Shown here one piece after another: positions 15,894-25,808 of a DNA stretch of 64,000 nt (position 1 is the first letter of the stretch; each line of letters begins with the position of its first letter). The stretch is from contig CAVYGO010000003.1 in the NCBI GenBank assembly GCA_963768085.1, positions 1,426,001 through 1,490,000 of the forward strand. The letters run 5' to 3'. The translations under genes were made by a program, and so were the position numbers. The stretch comes from Pukyongia sp963768085 (GTDB taxonomy: Bacteria; Bacteroidota; Bacteroidia; Flavobacteriales; Flavobacteriaceae). A model generated the notes under the pieces. It did not search any database, was not told where the DNA came from, and saw nothing but the letters and a program-made list of their open reading frames with translations.

Positions 15894-17687
15894 ATGAACA
15901 TCAGGAATATCGCCATTATTGCCCATGTAGACCACGGTAAAACCACCCTGGTAGACAAGATCTTGCATCACTGTAGTCTCTTTCGCGAGAATGAAAATAC
16001 CGGTGAGTTAATTCTGGACAATAATGATTTGGAGCGTGAACGTGGAATCACAATTACTTCCAAGAACGTTTCTGTGATCTACAAGGACACTAAGATCAAT
16101 ATTATAGATACCCCGGGTCACGCCGATTTTGGAGGAGAGGTAGAACGGGTATTGAACATGGCAGATGGTGTTCTCCTGTTGGTAGATGCTTTTGAAGGGC
16201 CGATGCCACAAACGCGATTTGTACTTCAGAAAGCAATTGGTCTGGGTTTAAAACCCTGTGTGGTGATCAATAAAGTAGACAAGGAGAATTGCACCCCCGA
16301 CGAGGTACATGAAGCTGTATTCGACCTGATGTATGAACTTGGCGCCGAAGAATGGCAGCTCGATTTCCCAACGGTCTACGGTTCGGCCAAACATAACTGG
16401 ATGAGCGAAGACTGGCAGAAACCAACCGATTCCATAGAGCCATTACTTGAAATGGTACTGGAACATGTTCCTTCTCCCATTGTACTGGAGGGGAGTCCGC
16501 AAATGCTAATCACTTCTCTGGATTATTCTTCATTTACCGGTCGAATAGCCATTGGAAGACTTCAGCGCGGTGTTCTTAAAGATAATATGCAGATATCCTT
16601 GGTTAAAAGGGACAGAACGATCTCGAAATCCAAGATCAAAGAAGTCCATATATTCGAAGGTCTGGGCAGAAAAAAAGTAACTGAAGTTCATGCAGGTGAT
16701 ATATGTGCCCTGGTAGGCCTTGAAGGCTTTGAAATAGGAGACACAGTTGCCGATGTGGAAAACCCTGAAGGACTGGCCACCATCGCTATCGATGAACCAA
16801 CTATGAGTATGTTGTTTACTATCAACGACTCACCATTCTTTGGTAAAGACGGAAAATTTGTCACTTCTCGTCACCTAAAGGAGCGTCTGGAACGTGAACT
16901 GGAAAAGAACCTGGCACTTCGCATGGAACCTACCGATAGCGCGGATAAATTCATGGTATTTGGAAGAGGCGTTCTGCATCTTTCCGTGTTGATCGAAACC
17001 ATGAGGCGTGAAGGATATGAAATGCAAATCGGTCAGCCACAGGTGATCATCAAAGAAATAAACGGTGTGAAATGCGAACCTGTTGAGCAATTGACTATCG
17101 ATCTGCCGGAAGAAGTAAGTGGACGAGCCATCGATATGGTAACACTTAGAAAAGGTGAGATGCAAGGTATGGAAGCCAAAGGCGAACGCATGATCTGTAC
17201 CTTCGAAATTCCATCCCGTGGAATCATCGGTTTGCGTAATCAGCTTCTCACAGCGACTGCCGGGGAAGCGATCATGACGCATCGATTCCTTGAGTATCAA
17301 CCATTGAAAGGTGGAATTCCGGAACGGCAGAATGGAAGTTTGGTGTCCATGGAGAATGGTAAAGCGATTCCTTATTCCATAGACAAGCTACAGGAGCGCG
17401 GACGATTCTTTATCGATCCGGGAGAGGATATCTATGAAGGACAGGTGATCGGCGAAAATACGCGTCAGGATGATATGACGGTAAACGTCACGAAAACAAA
17501 GAAACTCAGCAATGTGCGTTCTGCGGGAGCTGATGATAAGGCCAGAATTGTGCCGGCCATCAAATTCTCGTTGGAAGAAGCCCTGGAATATATTCAGAAA
17601 GATGAATACGTTGAGGTAACGCCAAAGCATTTAAGACTGAGAAAGATCTTCTTAAAAGAGGTAGACAGAAAGCGAAATAAACTATAG
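15894..17687 (+). CDS. typA: Ribosome-associated GTPase TypA/BipA
   Basis: The 597-aa translational GTPase acts in 50S assembly and stress or low-temperature growth. The G domain shows HVDHGKTTL (G1), RERGITI (G2), DTPGHADF (G3) and NKVDK (G4). EF-Tu-like domain 2, two EF-G-like domains and the BipA-specific C-terminal domain follow (ENTRQDDMTVNVTKTKKLSN, AGADDKARIVP). Length matches the family. A good promoter lies 46 bp upstream and the start is unambiguous. Confidence 0.97.
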   Translation: MNIRNIAIIAHVDHGKTTLVDKILHHCSLFRENENTGELILDNNDLERERGITITSKNVSVIYKDTKINIIDTPGHADFGGEVERVLNMADGVLLLVDAFEGPMPQTRFVLQKAIGLGLKPCVVINKVDKENCTPDEVHEAVFDLMYELGAEEWQLDFPTVYGSAKHNWMSEDWQKPTDSIEPLLEMVLEHVPSPIVLEGSPQMLITSLDYSSFTGRIAIGRLQRGVLKDNMQISLVKRDRTISKSKIKEVHIFEGLGRKKVTEVHAGDICALVGLEGFEIGDTVADVENPEGLATIAIDEPTMSMLFTINDSPFFGKDGKFVTSRHLKERLERELEKNLALRMEPTDSADKFMVFGRGVLHLSVLIETMRREGYEMQIGQPQVIIKEINGVKCEPVEQLTIDLPEEVSGRAIDMVTLRKGEMQGMEAKGERMICTFEIPSRGIIGLRNQLLTATAGEAIMTHRFLEYQPLKGGIPERQNGSLVSMENGKAIPYSIDKLQERGRFFIDPGEDIYEGQVIGENTRQDDMTVNVTKTKKLSNVRSAGADDKARIVPAIKFSLEEALEYIQKDEYVEVTPKHLRLRKIFLKEVDRKRNKL

Positions 17688-17729
17688 ATTCATCACTATC
17701 TGTTTACAAACTCTTTGAATTTTACATAT

Positions 17730-17764
17730 TTTGACACCAAATTGTATTGATTTGGTTAATTTTG
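17730..17764 (+). promoter_or_regulatory. Promoter of the small membrane protein gene
   Basis: TTTG at 17730-17733, a 23-bp spacer and TAATTTTG at 17757-17764 match the -33/-7 consensus. The -7 box lies 15 bp before the ATG at 17779 and inside a longer in-frame extension, which fixes the downstream start. Confidence 0.7.
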
Positions 17765-17778
17765 CGCAAACAACTGTT

Positions 17779-17979
17779 ATGAATTTTCTTTATTTCGATC
17801 CGGGTTTAGGTGCGATGATAGCGCAGGCAGTAATTGCCGCCGCTGCAGGAGTATTACTATTCTCTAAAAATGTGATGTATAAGGTGAAATCGTTTTTCGG
17901 TATGATTAAAGACGAAGACGATTCTTTCGATTCAATAGATATTGAAGAACAAGACACCGAAAATGATGACAAAGGATAA
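17779..17979 (+). CDS. Small single-pass membrane protein opening the glycan locus
   Basis: A 66-aa protein with one hydrophobic helix (AMIAQAVIAAAAGVLLF), a short basic stretch (KNVMYKVKSFFG) and a strongly acidic tail (about residues 45-66). An upstream in-frame ATG at 17731 is rejected because the promoter lies between the two. It overlaps the methyltransferase start by about 17 bp, implying translational coupling. Similar small proteins stand before methyltransferase and sulfatase-like genes in related genomes as far as I recall; the function is unknown. A membrane anchor for a glycan-modifying complex is conceivable. Confidence 0.7.
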   Translation: MNFLYFDPGLGAMIAQAVIAAAAGVLLFSKNVMYKVKSFFGMIKDEDDSFDSIDIEEQDTENDDKG

Positions 17980-19177
17980 TCATCACCAGGCCTCTTTCAG
18001 AGACCCTTCCGGTTACATGTTTTTCGACAATGATGTACTGCGAAGAGCTATTAATCCAATCTATTTCGAACAATATGAAGCGCTGAAAAAAAGTGGCCTT
18101 TTCGACGCTTTGGTTAAAAAGGGTTTGTTGATCCCTCATGAGGAAACATCGGCATCTTCAGAAAAGATTGTTATTACTCCCGAAGTTATTCCGTTTATTA
18201 CGAATCCGTACGAATGGAGTTTCGAACAATATAAACATGCCGCGTTATTAACGCTGCAGATTCAGAAATATGCCCTGTCCAAAAGTTTTATTCTGAAAGA
18301 TGCTTCGGCCTATAACGTTACGTTTCACAAAGGAAAACCTGTGTTTATCGATACGCTTTCCTTCGATTTTTATGAAGAGGGAACTCCGTGGCGCGCCTTC
18401 AAACAGTTTATTATGCATTTCTTCGGGCCACTGGTATTAGCCCATTACCACGGTGCCGAAATTCTGAAAATGATGCAGACCCATATAGACGGTATTCCGC
18501 TGAAATTGATCGCGTCAATGCTACCTGGAAAATCGAAATTCAGTTCCACGCTTTATACCAATATTCACCTGCTGGCCAAGCTGGAAAGTAAGCATAGTGA
18601 CGACTATAAAGCCGAAACCAAGATCGCGAGATTATCTAAGAAGGCCCAGAATAATATGCTGGAGAACCTCTTCAACTACATTAAGAAGATGGATCTGAAA
18701 GAAGCCAGTGAGTGGGGTGATTATTACGATAAAACGAATTACGATACGGACTCATTTAAAGCGAAAAAGGAATTGATCCGTGCCTGGGTAAAACCCATGA
18801 CTCCGCAGAAACTTATAGATGTTGGTGGAAACGACGGAACCTTCGCAAGGACCATTATAGATGAGGTGCCTCATGTGATCGTTACCGATATTGACAGTAA
18901 TGCGGTAGCGTATAATTATTTACAGGCCCGCGAGAAGAATGAGGAGAATATGCTTGCCTTTGTATGTGACGTTCTCCAACCTGCTCCCGGTATTGGATTT
19001 AACAATACCGAGCGCGAATCCCTGATTGGACGATTGAAAAACTATGCTCCTGATATTACCATGGCACTTGCGTTAATTCATCATATTACCCTTTCTGGTA
19101 ATGTGCCTTTTGAAAAATCGGCCGAATTCTTTTCGAAATTCTCGCAATACCTGATCATAGAATTTCCCAAGACGTGA
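17963..19177 (+). CDS. SAM-dependent methyltransferase, 3' frameshift
   Basis: The N-terminal ~270 residues include a kinase-like segment (FILKDASAYNVTFHKGKPVFIDTLSFDF), followed by a class I methyltransferase domain with LIDVGGNDGTFAR and VTDIDSN. This two-part layout is typical of nodulation-type or glycan-associated methyltransferases. The frame stops at 19177 right after EFPKT. Reading on from 19176 in the +1 frame gives EDSWVASLLVRKREF and 56 more residues up to a TAG at 19346, which is the expected family C terminus. So the gene really ends near 19346 and carries a 1-nt-type frameshift near 19172-19175. The start (ATG ATG at 17963/17966) overlaps the preceding gene. Confidence 0.75.
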   Translation: MMTKDNHHQASFRDPSGYMFFDNDVLRRAINPIYFEQYEALKKSGLFDALVKKGLLIPHEETSASSEKIVITPEVIPFITNPYEWSFEQYKHAALLTLQIQKYALSKSFILKDASAYNVTFHKGKPVFIDTLSFDFYEEGTPWRAFKQFIMHFFGPLVLAHYHGAEILKMMQTHIDGIPLKLIASMLPGKSKFSSTLYTNIHLLAKLESKHSDDYKAETKIARLSKKAQNNMLENLFNYIKKMDLKEASEWGDYYDKTNYDTDSFKAKKELIRAWVKPMTPQKLIDVGGNDGTFARTIIDEVPHVIVTDIDSNAVAYNYLQAREKNEENMLAFVCDVLQPAPGIGFNNTERESLIGRLKNYAPDITMALALIHHITLSGNVPFEKSAEFFSKFSQYLIIEFPKT

Positions 19178-19429
19178 AGATTCATGGGTAGCATCTTTAT
19201 TAGTGCGGAAAAGGGAGTTTATAAATCATTTTGATTTCTACAATGAAGAAGAATTTGAAAAGGGATATTTAACGTATTTTACCCTTGAAAAGAAGGAACA
19301 GATAGTGGGAACCCAACGTGTATTATATCTGTTGAAAAAACGTTAGGCAGGGCTTTCGGGATTGGAACATTGACCCCCTTTAGTTACTTTTGAAAGATTT
19401 AATTAGCATATTGTTGTTTTAACACCTAC

Positions 19430-20941
19430 ATGGAAAATAGCCGATCAAAGACTAAGCGACGTAAATCCGGGCCGGGCTGGTTAGGTAGATTTTTAAAATC
19501 TGAAAAGGAGGTACCCATCCTCGCCGGGGTAGCAGCAGGCTTATATCCCATTTTCTTCTATTTCACGAATAATTATACGTTGATCAATACCTGGAGGCAT
19601 GTGGCCTATTTTGCGTTTATGTTTGTATGCGTACCCGTGGTGATATTCTTTATTCTAAATCGCCTTTCAAGATTGGCGATTTTTGGTAAAGTAAAGAAAT
19701 ATGTACTTCCGTTCCTTAACATCTTTGTCTTTCTATTTCTGTTAAAAGTATGCTTGTATGCGGGCCTTCAGAAGAAATTGATCGTATATATATTGGTGAT
19801 ATCCACGATTTTTGCATTTTTTCTCTATAAGCATCTGAAAAAGGTGATCGTGATTCAACTCTTATTGGCTGTTATTGGAGTTTATACCCTGGTGCCAACG
19901 ATTATTTCACAATTGAATTATTCGGATGAATGGATGAAACAACCGGACGACATAGAAAATGCCGTTTTCACTAAAAAACCAAATGTGTATGTTATCCAGC
20001 CCGATGGCTATGTGAATTTTTCAGAATTGAAGAAGGGATATTACAACTACGACAATAGTGAATTTGAATCGTTTCTCGCCGAAAATAACTTTAACAACTA
20101 CCCGAATTTCCGAAGTAATTATGCATCTACGCTGGCATCAAACAGTGCTACTTTTTCGATGAAGCATCATTATTACAACCGCGGCACCAGCTTTAGTGAA
20201 GCCATAAACGCTCGAAACGTTTTAGTTAGCAGTAACCCGGTACTCGATCTCTTCAAGAAGAATGGTTATCTAACGCATTTGCTGGTGCAAAAACCATATT
20301 TACTACTCAATAAACCGAAGATAGGATATGATAAATGTAATTTCAGCCTGGATGACGTTGCTTATATCGGAACCGGCCTTGGAGAACCACAGGATCTCTT
20401 ACCACCTCTAAAACAATACATGGAAGAGGATCCCGGATCTCCCAAGTTCTACTTTATGGAAATCTTCAACCCCGGCCATATTCACAATAGACAGGCGGAC
20501 TCTCAGGGGATGGAAGCCGAACGCGATTTATGGTTAGAAGGACTGGAATGGGCCAATACGGTTTTAGTAGAAACCATTACACATATTAAAGATAAAGATC
20601 CCAACGCGCTGATCATTATTATGGCAGATCACGGTGGCTTTGTTGGTCTCAATTACAGTAAGGAGATCTATTACAAAACACAGGACCGCGATATAATCTA
20701 CTCCATATTCAGTAGCCAGTTGTCCATTCACTGGCCGGAAGGCAGGGCTCCTGAAGTGGATAAATCTGTTTCAACAGCCGTGAACCTGTTCAGAGTGATA
20801 TTCGCCTATTTATGCGATGATGCTTCGTTTGTTGAACATCTCCAAGACGATGGTAGTTACGTAATATTAAACAAGGACGCCCCCCAGGGGGTGTACCGGT
20901 ACATTGATAATAACGGAAATATTGTAATTAAGAAACGATAA
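19430..20941 (+). CDS. Membrane sulfatase/phosphoethanolamine transferase-like protein, copy 1
   Basis: The 503-aa protein has a basic cytoplasmic start and about five membrane helices (near residues 35-160). An extracytoplasmic alkaline-phosphatase-superfamily domain follows. Metal-site motifs are visible as VIQPDGY and MADHGG, with a candidate nucleophile in YASTLASNSATFSMKHH and a metal His in FNPGHIH. The architecture matches LTA synthase/EptA-like envelope transferases and membrane sulfatases, so it may add or remove a charged group on a surface glycan. The next gene is a close paralogue 34 bp downstream. Substrate unknown. Confidence 0.8.
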   Translation: MENSRSKTKRRKSGPGWLGRFLKSEKEVPILAGVAAGLYPIFFYFTNNYTLINTWRHVAYFAFMFVCVPVVIFFILNRLSRLAIFGKVKKYVLPFLNIFVFLFLLKVCLYAGLQKKLIVYILVISTIFAFFLYKHLKKVIVIQLLLAVIGVYTLVPTIISQLNYSDEWMKQPDDIENAVFTKKPNVYVIQPDGYVNFSELKKGYYNYDNSEFESFLAENNFNNYPNFRSNYASTLASNSATFSMKHHYYNRGTSFSEAINARNVLVSSNPVLDLFKKNGYLTHLLVQKPYLLLNKPKIGYDKCNFSLDDVAYIGTGLGEPQDLLPPLKQYMEEDPGSPKFYFMEIFNPGHIHNRQADSQGMEAERDLWLEGLEWANTVLVETITHIKDKDPNALIIIMADHGGFVGLNYSKEIYYKTQDRDIIYSIFSSQLSIHWPEGRAPEVDKSVSTAVNLFRVIFAYLCDDASFVEHLQDDGSYVILNKDAPQGVYRYIDNNGNIVIKKR

Positions 20942-20975
20942 GACTCACATTTAAAAGCAATATAACAAAGGTTAG

Positions 20976-22445
20976 ATGAATAGGCTGGCAAGAATATGTA
21001 AGAATAAGAACCTGTTTCCGGTCTTCGTGGGCTTGGTATGTGGATTGTATCCCATATTTTTTTATTATTCCAATAATTATTCTCTGATAAATACATGGAA
21101 ACATCTGGGATTCTTTATTTGTTTGTTTTTATTCGTCCCTATGGGGACTTGTTATATTGGATATCGGATCTTCCAAATGAAGATCTTCGAGCATTATAAA
21201 AAGTACCTTCTCCCTTTTTTAAGTGTTTTGTTCTTTCTATTGTACCTGGAGATCTCCTTGTTTGCCACTGTGAAGTTTTGGTATACACTGGGTGTTGTAT
21301 TAATTGCCATACTCGCCGCGATCTTTCTGCATCGGCATTTGAAGAAGATCATGACCATTCAGCTTATCCTGGCATTCCTCGGATTATTCACCCTGGTTCC
21401 CACATTGATAAAACAATTTAACTATTCGGATGCCTGGATGGTCCAGCCGGATAATATTGAAGAGGCCATATTTAAGAAGAAACCCAATGTATATTACCTC
21501 CAGCCTGATGGGTATGTGAACTTTTCAGAAATAGATAAAGGTTATTACAAGGTTAACAACGACGCGTTTAAATCGTTTCTTCAGAATAGTGGATTTACCC
21601 TGTACAATGATTTCCGAAGCAATTATAATTCCACATTAGCTTCCAATATGGCGACATTTGCGATGAAACATCACTATTACAACAGCGGCTTTAATTTTTC
21701 TGAAGTTATCAATGGGAGGGAGGTTATTGTAGGTTCAAACCCCGTTTTAGAGCTGTTCAAGAAGAATGGATATAAAACACACTTCATAGCCGAATGGCCG
21801 TATTTAATTGCCAATCAGCCAGATAATGGTTACCATTTCAGTAATTTCAGCAATGATGATATTTCATTCATTGGTACCGGATACACTAAAGAAAAAGAAA
21901 TATTCGAACCGCTGGAACGATCCATCGCTATGGACAGCTTACAACCAAAGTTCTTCTTTGTCGAGATCTTCAAACCGGGACACGTTCCTTCGCGAAAGGA
22001 AGAGACGAAAGGTGCTGAAATTGAAAAGGGACTATGGATCAAACGTCTGGATACCGCAAATGCCACACTTACAAGAGCGATCAACATCATAAAGGAAAAG
22101 GATCCAAATGCACTCATCATGGTTATGGCAGATCACGGTGGCGATATTGGAATGGATTATACCATGCAAATGCGGAAGAAATCCCTGGAACGGGACTGGA
22201 TTTATACGATTTTCAGTGCCCAGCTGGCCATTCACTGGCCGAAAGGTGAATCGCCCGAATACGATAACAAACTTAAAACGCCCGTGAATGTTTTTAGGGT
22301 ACTTTTTTCATACTTGACAGAAAATGAGTCATATTTGAATAATCTCGAGGAAGATATTAGTCTCCTCATCATAGAACAAGATGCTCCAAAAGGCGTTTAT
22401 ACGTGTATAGACGAGAACGGAAAAATAATTTTTGATAAGATTTAG
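20976..22445 (+). CDS. Membrane sulfatase/phosphoethanolamine transferase-like protein, copy 2
   Basis: The 489-aa paralogue of the preceding gene has the same plan: five N-terminal helices beginning with LVCGLYPIFFYYSNNY, then YLQPDGYVNFSE, YNSTLASNMATFAMKHHYY, FKPGHVPS and MADHGGD. Conservation of all metal and nucleophile motifs suggests both copies are active on related substrates. The stop is TAG at 22443-22445. The coding frame continues open past this stop straight into FemAB-like sequence (see the next gene). Confidence 0.8.
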   Translation: MNRLARICKNKNLFPVFVGLVCGLYPIFFYYSNNYSLINTWKHLGFFICLFLFVPMGTCYIGYRIFQMKIFEHYKKYLLPFLSVLFFLLYLEISLFATVKFWYTLGVVLIAILAAIFLHRHLKKIMTIQLILAFLGLFTLVPTLIKQFNYSDAWMVQPDNIEEAIFKKKPNVYYLQPDGYVNFSEIDKGYYKVNNDAFKSFLQNSGFTLYNDFRSNYNSTLASNMATFAMKHHYYNSGFNFSEVINGREVIVGSNPVLELFKKNGYKTHFIAEWPYLIANQPDNGYHFSNFSNDDISFIGTGYTKEKEIFEPLERSIAMDSLQPKFFFVEIFKPGHVPSRKEETKGAEIEKGLWIKRLDTANATLTRAINIIKEKDPNALIMVMADHGGDIGMDYTMQMRKKSLERDWIYTIFSAQLAIHWPKGESPEYDNKLKTPVNVFRVLFSYLTENESYLNNLEEDISLLIIEQDAPKGVYTCIDENGKIIFDKI

Positions 22446-22547
22446 CATATTTATTCAGTAGTAAAATACACGCCGGAACACAAGGAAGAATGGGATGGCT
22501 TTTGCCGCTCAGCGAAGAACGCTACCTTTTTATTTCAAAGAGATTTC

Positions 22548-23423
22548 ATGGATTATCACAGCGACCGATTCCATGACTATTCTCTTATGATGTACAAGGA
22601 AGATGCATTAATTGCAGTACTTCCTGCAAACATTGTAGATAAGGAGGTGATCTCACATCAAGGACTTACCTACGGGAGTTTTGTTCTTCAGGAGAAATGT
22701 AAATTACTTGATGCTTTACATGCCTATAAGACAATGCTGGAGTTTTTACATCAGCAAGGCATAGAAACCTTGAATATCAGGGTGATTCCAACTTTTTATA
22801 ACAGTCTGCCATCGGATGAGTTGGAATACTTATTGTTCAAATCGGATGCAATCCTAAAGAAACGCGATGTATTGATGGTCATCGATTATGCAAACAAACT
22901 CCGTTTTCAGAAGAACAGAAGGGAAGGAATTAATAAAGCCGTGAGAAACGGCTTAACCGTGGTAATTGACGATAATTACGAGACATTCTGGAATGAAATT
23001 CTTATTCCTAATTTAAGAAAGAAACACGGGGTTAGCCCGGTACATTCCCTGGAGGAAATAAAACTTTTAGCGTCGCGATTTCCCGATAATATCAAGCAGG
23101 TGAGTGTGTATACCAAAGAAGGTAAAATGGTTGCCGGGACTACGGTTTTTTTAACTAAAACCACTGTACATCCCCAGTATGTATCCGGGAATTCGGATAA
23201 GAACTTTTACGGAGGCCTGGACCTGGCCTATCATTTCATTATTAACGAATGCTGGCAGGAAAAACGATACTTCGATTTCAACATTTCCAGCGAGCAGGAC
23301 GGGGGGGTATTGAACGAAGGGCTTATTTTCTGGAAGGAGACCTGTGGCGCCAGAACCTGGAAAGCAGACAACTATTTGGTGAATACTGTATCTTATAAGC
23401 AATTAAACATAACACTAAAGTGA
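22548..23423 (+). CDS. FemAB/GNAT-like acyl- or aminoacyltransferase, start unclear
   Basis: The 291-aa minimum product carries a GNAT-fold FemAB-like pattern: LPANIV, FQKNRREGINKAVRNGL, VSGNSDKNFYGGLDLAYHFII and FDFNISSEQDGGVLNEGLIFWKE. Homologues in glycan clusters N-acylate amino sugars or add amino acids. Family-like sequence continues upstream of the first ATG: the in-frame codons from 22446 read HIYSVVKYTPEHKEEWDGF and so on, but contain no ATG, GTG or TTG. Either an ATT at 22449 is used, or the start was lost by mutation or sequencing error. Its end overlaps the aminotransferase start (GTGA). Confidence 0.7.
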   Translation: MDYHSDRFHDYSLMMYKEDALIAVLPANIVDKEVISHQGLTYGSFVLQEKCKLLDALHAYKTMLEFLHQQGIETLNIRVIPTFYNSLPSDELEYLLFKSDAILKKRDVLMVIDYANKLRFQKNRREGINKAVRNGLTVVIDDNYETFWNEILIPNLRKKHGVSPVHSLEEIKLLASRFPDNIKQVSVYTKEGKMVAGTTVFLTKTTVHPQYVSGNSDKNFYGGLDLAYHFIINECWQEKRYFDFNISSEQDGGVLNEGLIFWKETCGARTWKADNYLVNTVSYKQLNITLK

Positions 23424-24481
23424 TTCCATTTTTAGATCTTCATAAGGTGAACCTGCGTTTTGAAGCTGAATTCAAATCGAAGTACCAAGAGTTTTTGAAT
23501 TCCGGCCACTATATATTAGGGGAGCAAGTGGCTTTATTCGAAAAAGAATTTGCGGATTATTGCGGAACATTGGATTGTATTGGGGTAGGCAACGGACTCG
23601 ATGCATTGCGGCTTATCCTTGAAGGCTACAAAACATTAGGTAAACTGGATAATGAAGATGAAGTCTTGGTATCTTCAAATACTTATATCGCAACTATCCT
23701 GGCTATCAAACAAGCAGGGCTAAAGCCGGTTTTGGTTGAAACAAATCCCCTTAACTATAATTTCGAGCTTTCTGAACTAAAAGACGCTCTTACAGGCAGG
23801 ACTAAGGCTATTATGCCAGTACATTTATACGGTCAGCTTTCTCCAATGAAGGAGATTATGTCATTTGGAAACCAGCATGATCTGCTTGTCATAGAAGATG
23901 CTGCTCAGGCTCATGGTGCCATGGCTATAGAGGGCAAATTGGCAGGAAACCTGGGGCATGCAGCCGGATTCAGTTTTTATCCAACCAAAAACCTTGGAGC
24001 CCTTGGGGATGGGGGAGCAGTTACTACGAATGATACCGAACTGGCTCAGGTAATTCGGAAGCTACGTAATTATGGAACTTCCTCCAAATATGTAAATGAT
24101 ATTTTAGGGTTTAATTCCAGGCTGGACGAATTACAGGCTGTCTTTCTGAGAACCAAATTGCCTTATCTCAATGCCGACAACAAAAGGCGTCTGGAAATTG
24201 CCAAGCGATATCTTTCGGAAGTAGAAAATGATAAGATCACACTTCCTGATTATTCCGGTGGAGCAGATCATGTATTTCATTTATTCGTTCTGAGGGTTAA
24301 AGACAGATTGGAATTTATGGAGTATTTGAAGGACAATGGAATAGGGAGTCTTATACATTATCCAATACCCCCTCACAAGCAGGAAGCCCTTAGGGAATAT
24401 TGCGCATTTACATTTTCCAATATGCGAACAGATCCATCAGGAAGTGGTGAGCATCCCCATGAGTCCTGTATTGGCGGATGA
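23420..24481 (+). CDS. DegT/DnrJ/EryC1 sugar aminotransferase (FdtB/QdtB-like), 3' frameshift
   Basis: PLP-dependent aminotransferase acting on a dTDP-3-keto-6-deoxyhexose. It starts with GTG overlapping the previous stop (GTGA). The family blocks IPFLDLHKVN, GVGNGLDALRLIL, IEDAAQAHGA, FSFYPTKNLGALGDGGAV (PLP Lys) and LRNYGTSSKY are intact. After REY at about 24400 the frame is wrong. With one base removed near 24401 it reads AHLHFPICEQIHQEVV and so on, through ISILNGY to TAA at 24519-24521. That restored end abuts the next gene's TTG start, which supports the correction. With the FdtA homologue at 28.1 kb it suggests a dTDP-Fuc3N or dTDP-Qui3N pathway. Confidence 0.8.
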   Translation: MIPFLDLHKVNLRFEAEFKSKYQEFLNSGHYILGEQVALFEKEFADYCGTLDCIGVGNGLDALRLILEGYKTLGKLDNEDEVLVSSNTYIATILAIKQAGLKPVLVETNPLNYNFELSELKDALTGRTKAIMPVHLYGQLSPMKEIMSFGNQHDLLVIEDAAQAHGAMAIEGKLAGNLGHAAGFSFYPTKNLGALGDGGAVTTNDTELAQVIRKLRNYGTSSKYVNDILGFNSRLDELQAVFLRTKLPYLNADNKRRLEIAKRYLSEVENDKITLPDYSGGADHVFHLFVLRVKDRLEFMEYLKDNGIGSLIHYPIPPHKQEALREYCAFTFSNMRTDPSGSGEHPHESCIGG

Positions 24482-24521
24482 TGAGGTCGCCAGGGTTATT
24501 TCAATACTAAACGGCTATTAA

Positions 24522-25808
24522 TTGAAGATCCCCGAATTTATACGAGCCAATGTATTATTGAAGATGACTTCACTGAATGCGGCCGTTATCGCGGTTCGGC
24601 TTATTGTTTCACTCTTTATACAGCGCCTGCTGGCCGAGATGGTTGGGGAAGCGGGAATTTCAAAAATAGGTCAATTACGCAATCTTACGCAGATACTAAC
24701 CTCCTTTAGTTCGGTGGGTATTTTTAACGGGATCGTGAAATATGTATCGGAATACAAAGAGGATAAGGAACAACTGGAGCGGCTATTCTCTACAGCCTTT
24801 CTTTTTACTGTAATTGGTGTTGTAAGTAGTGGTTTATTCCTTTTTTTCAGTGCCGGGTGGATTAGTGATTTTCTATTTGGTTCGTCTGAATTTACATACT
24901 TGATAAAGCTCGTAGCGGTCACAGTCCCGCTCATTGGAATCCAAAGAGTATTTAACGGGGTTGTGAATGGATTATCCATGTATAAGAAATTCGCAAAGAT
25001 CGATCTGTTCGCTTATTTGCTCAGTGCCATTCTAACAGTGATCCTATTGCTGAATTACAATATTGATGGCGCGTTGATAGCGATCGCGGTGACACCGGTT
25101 TTACAATTAACGGTATTACTGTTGATTTTCTTCCGTGTTCTGAAGGAATATGTTCACTTTAAGAAGATCAGCCTCAAGGCACCTATGGGCAAAAGCCTGC
25201 TGGCCTTTACCCTTATGTCGTTCGTATCTACCGTCCTGCTGAATTATGTGGAGATCGATATACGGACGATGATTGTAAACCGTATCACCGAAGAAGATGC
25301 CGGAATTTGGACAGCTATGACCTTTATATCGAAAAATTATATGGTCTTTTCAGGTGCTATTTTCACCTTATACGTATTGCCGAAATTTTCCAGTATTCAC
25401 TCGCGAACTGGTTTTACCAGGGAACTTCTGAATATCTATAAAACCTTATTACCCATATTCGGAATTGGGATGATCGTTGTCTATCTGTTTAGGAATCTCG
25501 TGATAGATATTATTTATCCCGACTTTACAGCTATGGCGCCATTATTCAAATGGCAACTGATGGGAGATTTTGTGCGATTGGCTTCGCTCGTCCTGGCACA
25601 TCAGTTTCTTGCTAAAAAACTCGTGCGGAATTTTATTTTCACCGAGATCCTGTCGTTAGCCTTATTCTATGGCCTGGCGAGATATTTTACCAACATACAC
25701 GGCGTGGAGGGAGTTGTTATAGCCCACTTCATCCGGTATCTGATCTACTTCCTGGTGGTGTTTTTACTTGTATTCCGATATTTCCGTAAACAAAAACCAA
25801 CCGGTTAA
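24522..25808 (+). CDS. Wzx-type oligosaccharide flippase
   Basis: A 428-aa polytopic membrane protein of the polysaccharide-biosynthesis/MATE-like superfamily with about 12 helices. The opening (KMTSLNAAVIAVRLIVSLFIQRLLAEMVG) and an internal GIFNGIVKYVSEYK loop are typical of Wzx-like exporters that flip lipid-linked repeat units across the inner membrane. The start is TTG directly after the repaired stop of the aminotransferase, so the two are coupled. It overlaps the convergent glycosyltransferase by 4 bp. Confidence 0.85.
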   Translation: MKIPEFIRANVLLKMTSLNAAVIAVRLIVSLFIQRLLAEMVGEAGISKIGQLRNLTQILTSFSSVGIFNGIVKYVSEYKEDKEQLERLFSTAFLFTVIGVVSSGLFLFFSAGWISDFLFGSSEFTYLIKLVAVTVPLIGIQRVFNGVVNGLSMYKKFAKIDLFAYLLSAILTVILLLNYNIDGALIAIAVTPVLQLTVLLLIFFRVLKEYVHFKKISLKAPMGKSLLAFTLMSFVSTVLLNYVEIDIRTMIVNRITEEDAGIWTAMTFISKNYMVFSGAIFTLYVLPKFSSIHSRTGFTRELLNIYKTLLPIFGIGMIVVYLFRNLVIDIIYPDFTAMAPLFKWQLMGDFVRLASLVLAHQFLAKKLVRNFIFTEILSLALFYGLARYFTNIHGVEGVVIAHFIRYLIYFLVVFLLVFRYFRKQKPTG

